Source of the DNA: Camelus bactrianus
Taxonomy: Eukaryota; Chordata; Mammalia; Artiodactyla; Camelidae
Direction of reading: 5' to 3'
NCBI RefSeq assembly: GCF_048773025.1
Contig: NC_133544.1
Span: 186,001-250,000 of the forward strand
Length of the DNA stretch: 64,000 bases
Shown: positions 53,810 through 64,000 of the stretch, piece after piece
How positions within the stretch are numbered: position 1 is the stretch's first letter
How the letters are laid out: each line of letters begins with the position of its first letter
Notes under the pieces: model-generated
What the model saw: only the letters and a program-made list of their open reading frames with translations
Databases searched by the model: none
What the model was told of the DNA's origin: nothing
Program-made: the position numbers and the translations under genes

Positions 53810-54263
53810 ATGGAGCTGGGGCTGAGCTGGGTGGTCCTGGCTGCTCTTCTACAAGGTAATTCATGGAGAATGAGAGCTACTGAGGATGTGGGTGGTCATG
53901 AGTGAGGGAATCAGAGGACATGTGACAGTCTCCTGACCAGGATGTCTTTGTGTTTGCAGGTGTCCAGGCTGAGGTGCAGCTGGTGGAGTCTGGGGGAGGC
54001 TCGGTGCAGGCTGGAGGGTCTCTGAGACTCTCCTGTACAGCCTCTGGATTCACTTTTGATGATTCTGACATGGGCTGGTACCGCCAGGCTCCAGGGAATG
54101 AGTGCGAGTTGGTCTCAACTATTAGTAGTGATGGTAGCACATACTATGCAGACTCCGTGAAGGGCCGATTCACCATCTCCCAAGACAACGCCAAGAACAC
54201 GGTGTATCTGCAAATGAACAGCCTGAAACCTGAGGACACGGCCGTGTATTACTGTGCGGCAGA
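53810..54263 (+). CDS. IGHV3: VHH IGHV3-subgroup gene with FR2 Cys45
   Basis: Leader exon 1 is 53810-53855 ([15 protein letters not shown]). The V exon runs 53960-54263, with the mature region of 97 codons from 53971. FR1 [20 protein letters not shown] mixes a VH-like E1 with VHH-type S11/A14; [11 protein letters not shown] gives a CDR1 like the VH gene at 41 kb. FR2 [14 protein letters not shown] has Y42, E49, C50 (Kabat Cys45) and L52. Here the extra cysteine sits in FR2 instead of CDR1, a known VHH type in which it bonds to a CDR3 Cys. CDR2 is ISSDGST. FR3 is [14 protein letters not shown], ending YYCAA. Intact, with good splice sites and RSS. Confidence 0.95.
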
Positions 54264-54302
54264 CACAGTGAGGGGAAGTCATTGTGAGCCCAGACAAAAA
54301 CC
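54264..54302 (+). other. 23-RSS of VHH gene 3 (exact consensus)
   Basis: Heptamer CACAGTG (54264-54270), 23-bp spacer with GTCATTGTGA, nonamer ACAAAAACC (54294-54302). Exact consensus, as in the other two VHH genes. The CTCF-like motif behind it is degraded (CCCCCAGGGTGTGCT). Confidence 0.95.
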
Positions 54303-55863
54303 TTGCTCCCTGGGGCACCCACAACCCCCAGGGTGTGCTAACGACCCACCAAGGGCAGGGCTGAGCCCCAGAGCAGGTGCAGAGGTGTGGGAGGAGTTTG
54401 TAGTTACAATCTTTGTTTTCCTTTTCCTGCCGGTCAACTCTACTACAGACCCTCTGCTGGATTCTAAATTTTCATTGCTGTGGTATGTGCTGCTTTCTGA
54501 CAATAATATTTGTAATCAGGATGTATTTTCACAACTGAAATAAAGCTCCAAACAATGTTAAACTTTAGTATAATTTTGAAGGTGACTCAGAAATTTTCAA
54601 ACCTCATGAGTAGCCTGAGAAGGCACAGGCACTGGGAAAACACGTGCAAACAGTTGCTCACCTTTGTCTCTGCTCCCGGGGCAGGAGGCTGCACACCCTC
54701 CATCTTTCTGTCAAAGGGCACGCAGGGTTTGCAGTGAGCAGGATACACGTCACAGACGCCAGTTCCACACTGCCCAGGACTGCGTGTGCAGGGATCCTCA
54801 TTGCTCACGGGGTCCGGGGTCTACAGATCACATCTGGGCAAAATTTATTTCCAGCACAAAACGAAAAATGTTGCATTTTCTGAACTCCTGGACATTTACA
54901 ATGTGGGCAGCACTTTGAATCCCCAACACACTAACATTCCCACCTGAGGTCGGTCGGGGTGATGCTCTGCCCTCTTGTTTCAACTCCCATCACGTAAATG
55001 AGTCTCCTTCCAGGTCCAGTTAGTGCCATGTTTTTGACACTTTCTGGTATATATAGAATATTTTCCTGTTTCAAATGGCCCATGTGTAGTCCTGAAGTGC
55101 GGTCCAGTGTCCCTGAGCACAAAGTGCTGTGAGCTGACTTAAGGAGAGAGTATCTGTGGCAGACAAGCTCCATTCAGGCATGAACTATACTGATGGGGGC
55201 TGTGTGCATGATAATACTGTTAAAAAATTAACATTATTTTTCTGAATGTAATACAAATCTCACGTTGGTTATTTGTGTCAGCCTTGGAAACTTGGCTGAA
55301 TTCCAAACACAGACGGTAAAATGGAGATTTATGGCAAAGGAGATGGTGATGTTGACTGGATGGAAAATTACTGTGATGAGGCTTTATGGTCAGGGGGATT
55401 GTGGCTACATTCTACCCAGAGGATTCTTGATGAAGGAGGCCAGGATGATCAGATGTTCCCTAGGAGATGGTGGATTAGGTGAATTGGATCAAATATTGAC
55501 AGTGATCAGATTTCCAGGGTGAGGATTCTCACTAACCAGACTCAGCAGGTTTCTTGATAAAACTGGGACATGCAATGATGGACACAGAATCCCACAGGCC
55601 CAGACCTCGTGGAGAAAAGCATCTCAAGGGCCTGACTGATGAATGGCCCGAGGGTCATTGTTGCCTTCAGAGTCAGGGTTCTTATTTTCACTGACATGAT
55701 TCTCTGAGAGTCAAAGCTTTAATCCAAAGGGACACGGACTCCTTCTGGTCATTCCTCCTCTTGATGGCTCGTCTCAGCTCTGAGCACCTCCTGGGTCTGA
55801 GGATCATTGACCTATGTGGATGGTGCTGTGAAGTGATATTGTCTTTCTGTTTCCAGTCCCCAG
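54303..55863. other. Conserved IGHV 3' flank, composite
   Basis: Non-coding. Up to about 55180 it is closest to the VHH flanks at 13 and 24 kb; after about 55260 it is closest to the IGHV4-unit flank (2660-3250). No gene was seen. Confidence 0.6.
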
Positions 55864-56168
55864 GTGTCCTGTCCCAGGTGCTGGAGAAGGACCTGGGCAG
55901 GAACATTGAAGACCCTCCACCTCACCTACTCTGTTTCAGGGCCCCGCCACCTCCATCAAACACAGTGGTTACTGGTGGCTCTGGGTCTGTCTCACCCCAG
56001 TGAAAGGACTGTGTGACTCGGGTGCTTTGGGTTTGGGGGTAGCACAGTGTGAACCCTATGTCTCCTAAAAGGCCCCTCTATATCCAGAGACACATTGCGG
56101 AATTGTTCTCCCTGCAGCACAGCTCTGGGGTCTCTGAGGACACAGCCATGTGTCATTGTCCCAGGAGG
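55864..56168 (+). pseudogene. Clan II-like IGHV pseudogene, nearly full length
   Basis: The best-preserved relic of the group: acceptor CCCCAG, GTGTCCTGTCC, then CAGGTGCTGGAGAAGG (an IGHV4-like start), a CDR1/FR2 with GGTTACTGGTGG, CCAGTGAAAGGACTG (PGKGL-like), FR3 TATCCAGAGACACATTG, and QHSSGVSEDTAMCHC at the end. Frame changes and missing conserved residues make it non-functional. Its heptamer-like CAGAGTG (56169) is followed by ACACAACCA, but with a 26-bp gap instead of 23. Confidence 0.8.
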
Positions 56169-56715
56169 CAGAGTGAGGGAGGGGAAGTCAGGGTGACCCA
56201 GACACAACCATCCCTGCAGGGAGGGCTCAGGCCACCCGGGGGCACCCAGGGTCATGAGGAAACCAGAGACCCGTTTCAGAGCAGGTGCAGAAGCAGCCAC
56301 GGACGGGTTTCCTCCCAGAGACTGTGGATCCTCCGCTGGTTCACCGTCTCCCCTGGAAGCCCACCCATAATGGTTCCAGGGAAGCTTCCTGTTTCAGAAC
56401 TTGGGCCTTTTTCATGGAGTCAGAATTGTCTGTCTTTTTTTTCCTCATTTATCTTAGGACCAGACACAGAAGAAACATTTCTTCATGGGACTTTCATTTG
56501 AAATTTAGTCACTACCCACTCTTTTAGTTGTCGGGTTACAGATACTTAATGACAGAAATGAAACTTCTGTGGAACCTCGAGTCTGCCCTCCACCCTCAAT
56601 GTATTTCCAGGCATTTCATCCTCAACAGGGTCCCCAGTCCTGTTTCCTGCAGTGCCTTTCCCTACAATAGCATGAGGAAAGTTGTATATTAGGAAATTGA
56701 TGTCTGTGTGGCACT
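56169..56715. other. Spacer after clan II relic
   Basis: Non-coding counterpart of 3542-4090. No gene was seen. Confidence 0.55.
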
Positions 56716-56912
56716 GGAGTCATTCTGTTCCCCAGAGGACATTTAGAAATGTGTGGAGCCAGGTGGGGCTGTCACATGTGGGCTGTGCTACAGGAACCTA
56801 GTTACCCAGTGGGCAGAGTCCATCACTGTGGCCGTGCATCCCACACTGCACACAGCAGCTCCCACAACAGGAAACTAGCCTCAGATGTCAGTAATGTGGA
56901 AAAACTCTGACA
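56716..56912 (+). mobile_element. MER5-like hAT-Charlie fragment
   Basis: Same element and position as 4091-4290, with CCCCAGAGGACATTTAGAAA and CACACTGCACA. Confidence 0.72.
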
Positions 56913-58739
56913 GAAAGCTTTGTATCTCATCAACTTCATAAATATGTAGACATGCAGAAGGTAAATTTCTATATGTGCATCAACATCAATGAATGAAAAG
57001 ATGAACAAACACCAAACCTGAGTCTTCAGTTCACTCACAGGCACCTTACAGCCTATTCACAACTGTGTGCTGGTTGTGGGCCGGAGGGTCCTGAGCACAG
57101 GCCTGCAAGTGAAGGGGACAGTGGAACAGAGAGCCAGCACTGGGGAGGGGCCGTGTCTCTGCTTAACCTGAGTCCCCAGAAGACAAGACAGGGCCAAGGC
57201 TGGATCTGGTTTATCTATTTACAAAATCCTAGCTAGTTAAATATTTCACATTTTCACTTTGCATTAAAATTAATTTCAGTATTAACTGATATTTAACATG
57301 TTTGATTTATATCTAGAATAATTTTGACTGTAATTTTTTAATTCATGTTAATATATCAAAACATGCCATTTGTATAACAGACACATAGTAACAGAAACAG
57401 CCAGACCTTCACCAGCATCCACACACCCTCCCCCAGGGGTTCACAGCTACTCTGCCCCTCCCCTCACCTCCTGCAGGTTAGCCATGGCTCCCTGCTGTCT
57501 CCTACACAGGGATGCTGCTAGGAATGTCTGTGAAGGTATGACCACATGTGCATCCCAGTGACCTTCTCAGAAAATAACAAAATAAAAAGTAAATAAAGTA
57601 AAATAAAAAGTGTTATGGGAAGTAAAGGTTTTTCATGTAAAACTCACTGCCCATTATCTCAATAGCAAAGCTGGGTTTATTTGGGAACAACAGAGAATTA
57701 CGCTTTGGGGTCTGCCGTCCTGGTGAGCCACATGCAAGTCCCCAGTGAAAACAGAGACATGACTCTTCTACAGAATGAAAGGGGAGGTGAGAGGGCTCCT
57801 GTGAACAGGAGTCCATGGGTTTTCATTGGCTGAGTCCTTACCAGGAAAGAAGAGGAGGCCTTGCTTCTCCCTGTTGGGCTCAGACATGAAGTTCCCAGGT
57901 TCCAGGGTGGAAGCTGCAGTCCTCCTGCCTGAGAGCCACTGTGAAAAGGCTGCTTAGAGGGGCTTCTCGTAGGTGATCAGGACTCAGGAGGTGGTCACTC
58001 GGTGTGACGCAGTCACGAGGGACTTCATTGCTGACGGAGGGAAGAAGCGTGGATGTGCTGAGGTTGAGACAATATAGCACAGCTCTGTGAGGACCAGGGA
58101 ACAAAAGGGCATCTTAGGAGGGGAGGCAGCTGACTGAAACATGTTGGCTGTGATGTGTGGACCTGAACAAAGGGTCAGAGGCCGTGCGGACCCCATGGCA
58201 GTGGGAGTCTCCCTGTGCCACAGCATCCGGCTCACGGCTATGAAACCCTAGAGGTCTGCGGTGGTCCTTGTGAATTTGGTCAACACCCCAAGACCTCCCC
58301 TTGCTTTTATACAAAAAGGAGAAAGGGGTCTGCTAATCAGGTTGCCCACAGAAGGATAGGCTCTTAATATGCCCCTTTAAGGACTTGAATCTGTGTCTTC
58401 TGTTTCTTCCCTTAAAATGGAGTCGGGATTGACAGTGTTGAGAAAACTTCATCTAGGTTTTCCTTGAGAGAGAATTGTGGAGTCTGTCTCTACAATAATC
58501 AGCTAGACTCCATCCCAAAAAAGCACTCACATTTCACACTGAATTTTGGGCTTTAGTAAACTCAGAACACCATGATGCCTTTCTGGATGTAAGTAGTGCC
58601 TTGTTATGACGTCCGATGCCCTAGACATCAAATATGATGCTGGGAAACTGCAATTTTTCTTTAGCCAACTTTAGTTCCTTAGAGGGTAAAAGTTTGTAAC
58701 AAGTGAAGGCTGTCTTCCTGCAAGAATGTTCAAGAAGAC
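56913..58739. other. Unit spacer with empty L1-tail site
   Basis: Non-coding counterpart of 4291-6240. Near 57617 the target site reads GGGAAGTAAAGG with no L1 tail. The unit stops at about 58735, where L1 sequence begins. Confidence 0.65.
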
Positions 58740-60417
58740 ACTCAGGGCCAAGGTGGTGGAGAACAGGATGCTCGTAGCTCACCCTCTCCAAATACACCAC
58801 AACTCACATCCACAGACCCACCCAGCCAATCAGCACACCTGCTGAACAACAAAAGAAAATCGCACTCCTCAAAAGACAAAGACACCAGGAATCTGGTGGG
58901 AGAAAAGGAAAAAGGAAAGAAGAAAAAGCAAAATAGTGCAGGACCAGTCCCAGCAGGAAGGACTGGCAAAGGAGGAATAGTGCTCATTAGCTGAATCTCC
59001 CCCTCTTCAACAGAGAGGTCAGCGGGATGGAGGGGGAGCCTCTGAAGCTCTGATCTGTACGGAGCACCCCTTGACCAACAGAACTAAGTTCAATGGGCAC
59101 AAAGGGTCCTCGTGACACCCAACCAGAATACTAGCTGGCAGTGGAGGACAGGGCAGGCTGCCCGAGCCGGGTAGAGGACTGGGACGGCTGTACTGAGGTA
59201 CTGAGGCAGCCACGGGGGACTGCAGTGTACTGGACATTGTGGCTGGGAGGGGATACAGAGCAGGACAACCTGACTTCCCCATAAATTATGGGGAAAAAAA
59301 AGCAAAGCAGCACTGCTGGTGTGCCCTGGGTGAAGGGCGCCGTATCCTTTGCATCCTCAACCCACAGCACCATTACTGGTGCTTCTCGGGAGAAGAGAGG
59401 TGGGGCACAGCCGCAGCCGTCATGTCCTTCTGTGCATAGCACCTGGGCAGGGATGGAACCAAGACCTGAATCTGCACCTGGGGGCTCTACAACCTCCTAA
59501 GAAGGACTGAGACTAATTCACAGCCCAAGGCACAGAAGATATTTCTGCCCTGGTACCTCAGAGAACTAACACCACCAAGGCGAACAAGGAGCTGAGTTGG
59601 GAATGGAGCAGGGGCGGGGCTATCTGCATCTTCCTGGAGCCCACCTACGGAGCGCAGACCTGACATGGAGCGCACAGGTGCACAGAGCAGAGGAGCTACA
59701 GGGCCAGCAGAGGGCCCGTGGCCACCCACCTTCCTGGCAGGAGTGCAGCATCTGACTTTGGTGCTGGGAGGGGACGCGATCCACCCGCCTACCTCACCCG
59801 AGCACAGCATCTGACTGCGGCATCGGAAGGGGGAGTGGCCTGCCCGCCCACCATGTATGAGCGCAGTAACTGACCCAGTGTTGGGAGGCAGCCCGATCTG
59901 CTTGCCGACAGGCACTGGGAGCGGCACAGATGAGGGAGCCAGTGGAAGGCCTCTGGAAACAACAAGCAGACTTCGAGAAACACAGCAAGGACAGAAACAC
60001 TTCCTGATAAAGTCATTAAGAGTGCACAGAATCTATGAGAACACAACCACTTTTTAAAATTTTTTATCTGTTCTAATTTCTATTACCTTTTTAAACTTCA
60101 CATTTTAAACACCTGTATATGTCTACAGTTATAATCCCTTTAAAATTTTTCTTTTAAAATCATTTTACTATTATTATTTTTAAAAACGCACCTAATTACA
60201 TTTTTATTTCTATTGGTTTTTATCTCCTATTATTGATAATACACAGGTTTCAAATATTGTTTATTGAATTTTTCTCCTTCTTTTAAGATTTTTAAAAGAC
60301 ATATTAACTGGAATGCTAGTATGCTGCAAATTGTTCTTCTATTATTAACTATACAGTGTTTACAAATCACTTTTCTCCCTTCTTTTAAATTCTCTCTTGT
60401 AAAATCTTTTTTAATTT
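58740..60417 (+). mobile_element. L1 5' region (5' UTR-like), sense
   Basis: Starts GGGCCAAGGTGGTGGAG, resembling the L1 start GGCCAAGATGGCGG, then TCACCCTCTCCAAATACACC and a G/C-rich, CpG-bearing stretch to about 60050, followed by an AT-rich block. This is the layout of a cetartiodactyl L1 5' UTR. No ORF1 or ORF2 coding follows. It lies at the junction of two locus units. Family assignment is from memory of L1 5' ends. Confidence 0.65.
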
Positions 60418-60590
60418 TTTAACATTTTTTATTGATTTATAATCATTTTACAATGTTGTGTCAAATTCCAGGGTAGAGAACAATTTTTCAGGTAGAAATG
60501 AACATACATATATTCATTGTCACATTTTTTTCTCTGTGAGCTGCCATAAAATCTTGTGTATATTTCCCTGTGCTACACAGTATAACCAAA
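60418..60590 (-). mobile_element. Antisense L1 3' UTR fragment
   Basis: TTTTTATTGATTTATAATCA, TTACAATGTTGTGTCAAATT and CCCTGTGCTACACAGTATAA are the reverse of an L1 3' UTR. Its orientation is opposite to the preceding 5' region, so the two are probably separate or rearranged pieces. Confidence 0.7.
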
Positions 60591-61292
60591 CAACCCTATC
60601 CAAAAATGAGCAAAATGGGGGCTGCTTTATAACACGTTGTAGACACAGGATGTGAGGTGAAGGCACGAGAGAAACACTAAGGAAATAACAGAGCATGTGC
60701 TGTTGAACACGGTTCACTACTTTTGTAACAAAAATGCCAACACAGTGTCAGGAAATTGCTATTTTTTCAATCTGACTTCCAGGAAAGAGCACAGCCTTGT
60801 TTAACAAGCAGCTCAGAGTCAGAGCAGAGATGCAGAGCAGGTGAGCAGGGAGCAGAGGGGACCGGGGGGCTGGGGGGCACGAGAGGAGGAGTGTGGGAGA
60901 CGCCCACTCCAGTTGTTAGTAACAGGCGTGACTTCAGGACGTTTTCACATGAAACACTGGGAGGGAAAGTAGGTCCTGCTCTGCTTATGGTCACTCACCT
61001 GCCCTCCGACTCTCCTTGGACTGAACTCCCTGCTCTGGAAGGAGAGCAGCTGTGGTCAGTGAGCAGAAGGTGGGTCCATCCTGGCTGTCAGCCAGCACCT
61101 CCTCCAGAGCCCAGAGACAGGGCCTGACCTGACCCTCCATGGTCGTGTGGAAACACGACCCCACGTGTATGCAAACCACACCCAGGGCTCAGGGCCATCA
61201 CAGCACCTGTGCCACCCAGGGCCGGGGTCTCCTCTTCAGTGACATCATCCTCTGAGGGCCAAAGGCTTACCTGACAAGAACATAAACCCCCC
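60591..61292. other. Spacer before clan II relic
   Basis: Non-coding; from about 60610 it follows 14970-15647. No gene was seen. Confidence 0.6.
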
Positions 61293-61523
61293 TCTCCACC
61301 ACACACAGTGCCTCCTGGTGGGTCTGGGTCCATCCTCCCCCAGGGAAAGCCCAGCAGAGCCTGGGGTGCTTGGGTCTGGGTTCTGGACAGCATACACCCT
61401 GCCTCTCCAAAAATTCCCCCCCATCTCCAGAGACACATTCAAGGCCATGTGTCCCTGCAGCTCAGCTCTGGGGTCCCTGAGGACACAGCCATGTGCTTTT
61501 CTCACAGGAAGGAGAGCGAGTGA
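61293..61523 (+). pseudogene. Clan II-like IGHV pseudogene, 5'-truncated
   Basis: Same subfamily as 15648 and 26793: FR2 CCCCCAGGGAAAGCCC, FR3 CCATCTCCAGAGACAC, LQLSSGVPEDTAMC, then CTTTTCTCACAGG. Leader and FR1 missing. It shares its 5' truncation point with its sisters, so the truncation predates duplication. Confidence 0.78.
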
Positions 61524-62056
61524 GGGGACATCAGGGTCACCCAGACACAAAGGTCACTGCAGGGAGGGCTTAGACAACCAGGGGGCACCCAGGGTCATGA
61601 GGACACCACAGGACCCATTTCAAAGCAGGTGCAGAAGCAGCCGTAGTCGGGTTTCCTCCCAGAGACTGAGGATTCTCCACTGGTTCACCGTCTCCCCTGG
61701 AAGCCCACCCATAATGTTTCCAGGGAAACTTCCTAATCTGAACTTGAGCCTTTTTCATGGAGTCAGGCTTGTCTGTGTTTTATTCCTCATCTAACTTAGG
61801 AACAGACTCACAGAAATATTTCTCCATGGGACCTTTCTTTGATATTTATTTGCTAACTACAATTGTAGTTGTCAACTTTACAGAAGCTTAATGACACAAA
61901 TGATTCTTCTGGGCAACCTTGACTCTGCACTCCACCCTTGATGTATTTCCAGGCATTTCATCCTCAACAGTGTCCCCAGTACTGTTTCCTGCAGTGCCTT
62001 TCACAAGCATAGCATGAGGAATGTTGTGTATATGGAAATTGATGTCCGTGTGACAC
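61524..62056. other. Spacer after clan II relic
   Basis: Non-coding, nearly the same as 15879-16411. No gene was seen. Confidence 0.6.
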
Positions 62057-62257
62057 TGGAGTCATTCTGTCTCCCAGAGGGCACTTGGAAATGTCTGGAG
62101 ACACTTTGGGCTGTCACATGTGGGGTGGCCTGCAGGTACCCAGTTCCCTAGTGGGCAGAGTCCCTGCATGTGGCCGTGCAGCCCACACTGCACACGGCAG
62201 CTCCCACAACAGGAAACTAGCCTCAAATGGCAATAATAATAAAAAAAAACTGTGATA
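62057..62257 (+). mobile_element. MER5-like hAT-Charlie fragment
   Basis: Same element and unit position as 16412-16610, to which it is closest. Confidence 0.74.
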
Positions 62258-63003
62258 AAAACTCTATATCTGGTCAAATTAATACCACTGCTGACATGCA
62301 GAAAGTAAATTTCCTACATTATAATTACTCTCACTAAGTGAAAAAGGCAGACAAACAGACACCAGACTTGGGCCTTCAGTTCATTCAGAGGCACCATTAC
62401 AGCCGCTTCACCCCTGTGTGCTCGTTGTGGGCCGGAGGGTCCTGAGCACAGACCTGCAAGTGAAGGGGACAGTGGAGCAGAGAGCCAGCACTGGGGAGGG
62501 GCCGTGTCTCTGCTTAACCTGAGTCCCCAGAAGACAAGACAGGGCCAAGGCTAGACCTGGTTGTCATAGTATTCACCAAAACCCTACCTATATTAACTAT
62601 TTCAGATTTTCACTTTCCATCAATACTTTATCTCAATATTAACTGATACTAACAGTAGAAACACATAACAAATTGTCATTAATTTTATATATAAACTAAA
62701 TTGAATTCAAAACCTTCAGTTCCTGATAATGTCTCCAAACATGCCATTTGTATTACAGACACATTGTGTCAGAAACAGCCAGACCTTCACCAGCATCCAC
62801 ACCCCCTCCCCCAGGGGCTCACAGCTAGTCTGCACCTCCCCTCACCTCCTGCAGGCTAGACGTGGACCCCTGCTGTCTCCTACACAGGGCTGCTGCTAGG
62901 AATGTCTGTGAACGTAGGACCACATGTGCATCCCAGTGACTAGTTCACAAAATTATGGGAAATAAAAGGTAAATACATTAAATAAAAGTGTCTCAGAAGT
63001 TAA
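62258..63003. other. AT-rich spacer
   Basis: Non-coding counterpart of 16611-17358, ending in the left target-site copy AGAAGTTAA (62995-63003). Confidence 0.6.
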
Positions 63004-63128
63004 TGAGGCTCACAGCAAAAGAGAATGTGACAATGAATATATATATATGTTCATGTATAACTGAAAAATTGTGCTCTACACTGAAATTTGACACTACATT
63101 GTAAAATGACTATAACTCAATAAAAATA

Positions 63129-63174
<46 letters not shown>
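63004..63174 (+). mobile_element. 5'-truncated L1 3' tail, third copy
   Basis: Same insertion and target-site repeats (right copy AGAAGTAAA, 63175-63183) as at 5001 and 17359, but with an enlarged AT repeat at its 3' end. Confidence 0.85.
63131..63172. repeat. (AT)21 dinucleotide repeat
   Basis: Forty-two bases of pure AT repeat, grown from the short TATATATA end seen in the sister L1 tails. Confidence 0.95.
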
Positions 63175-63176
<2 letters not shown>

Positions 63177-64000
63177 AAGTAAACGGTTTTCACATACAAC
63201 AGATTGAAAGTTATTTTAAAGGTAAAAATGTGTTCATTAGGTATCACAGAGAATTACGGTTTGGGGTCTGCCGTCCTGGTGAGCCACATGCAAGTCCCCA
63301 GTGAAAACAGAGACATGACTCTTCTACAGAATGAAAGGGGAGGTGAGAGGGCTCCTGTGAACAGGAGTCCATGGGTTTTCATTGGCTGAGTCCTTACCAG
63401 GAAAGAAGAGGAGGCCCTGCTTCTCCCTGTTGGGCTCAGACATGAAGTTCCCAGGTTACAAGGTGGAAGCTGCAGTCCTCCTGCCTAAGAGCCACTGTGA
63501 AAAGGCTGCTTAGAGGGGCTTCTCGTAGGTGATCAGGACTCAGGGGGTGGTCACTCGGTGTGACGCAGTCACGAGGGACTTCATTGCTGACGGAGGGGAA
63601 AAGCATAGATGTGCTGAGGTTCAGACAACATAGCACAGCTCTGTGAGGAGCAGGGAACAAAAGGGCATCTTAGGAGGGGAGGCAGCTGACTGAGACATGT
63701 TGACTGTGATGGGTGGACCTGAACAAAGGGTCAGAGGCCATGAGGACACCAAGGCAGTGGGAGTCTCCCTGTGCCACAGCATCCAGCTCACGGCTGTAAA
63801 ACCCTAGAGGTCTGTGGAGGCCCCTGTGGTTTTGGTCAACACCCCAAGACAGCCCCTTGCTTTTATACAAAAAGAAGAAAGGGGTCTGGTAATCAGGTTG
63901 CCCACAGAAGGATGGGATCTTCAAACGCTCCTTTAAGGCCTTGAATCTGTGTCTTCTGGTTCCTCCCTTAAAATGGAGTCGGGATTGCCAGTGTTGAGAA
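63175..64000. other. Unit spacer block, cut by window end
   Basis: Non-coding, follows 17502-18325 closely. No gene was seen; the unit continues beyond the window. Confidence 0.6.

Noticed and set aside
1-64000. D or J segments, constant-region exons, tRNA or SINE copies, CRISPR arrays, bacterial-type operons
   Set aside because: I looked for 12-bp-spacer RSS pairs, J motifs (WGQG), tRNA-derived SINE A/B boxes and regularly spaced direct repeats and saw none that held up by eye.

Overview
This window is a stretch of mammalian germline immunoglobulin heavy-chain variable (IGHV) locus, almost certainly from a camelid and most likely Camelus (dromedary or Bactrian camel). Two things show this. 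There are seven gene-length IGHV units in one orientation, each with an octamer promoter, a split leader, a V exon and a 23-bp-spacer recombination signal (RSS). Three of them also encode the heavy-chain-only (VHH) framework-2 hallmarks (F/Y, E, R/C, and G/F/L at IMGT 42, 49, 50 and 52), together with S11/A14 in FR1 and an extra germline cysteine. The GYTYSSNC-type CDR1, the EREG FR2 and the SQDN FR3 are typical of Camelus VHH. No D, J, constant-region, tRNA, rRNA or CRISPR features were seen.

Layout of V genes, all + strand: IGHV4 copy 1 (1221-1660, frameshifted); VHH (12474-12930); VHH (23620-24073); VH (36081-36537, stop in the leader); VH (41177-41633); IGHV4 copy 2 (47714-48154, intact); VHH (53810-54263). 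VH and VHH genes are therefore interleaved and share one architecture, so the heavy-chain-only repertoire here comes from genes scattered among conventional ones. Six decayed clan II-like IGHV pseudogenes lie between them (3.3, 15.7, 26.9, 49.8, 56.0 and 61.4 kb). The repeating unit is: V gene, 3' flank, clan II relic, MER5-like transposon, L1 fragments, spacer, next V gene.

The intergenic DNA is a patchwork of tandem duplicates about 5-12.6 kb long. The first ~3.95 kb reappears almost unchanged at 46494-50447. Units differ by mobile-element insertions (L1 tails, antisense L1 pieces, a long 5'-truncated L1, an L1 5' region, MaLR-like and other solo LTR fossils) and by deletions. These allow the duplications to be ordered. 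Two regions are not obviously part of the duplicated unit: 36.6-38.7 kb, and 41.8-46.5 kb, which carries a solo LTR and ancient L1.

The most interesting signals are these. (1) Every VHH gene has an exact consensus RSS nonamer, while every conventional V gene has a weaker one. (2) A triple 21-bp tandem repeat with CTCF-like cores lies directly behind the RSS of the VH gene at 41 kb, with single related motifs behind most other V genes. (3) An orphan RSS spacer, nonamer and 3' flank has lost its V exon (38.7 kb). (4) Sharp duplication and deletion junctions are visible. Coordinates of exons and RSS are read directly from the sequence; edges of repeats and spacers are approximate.
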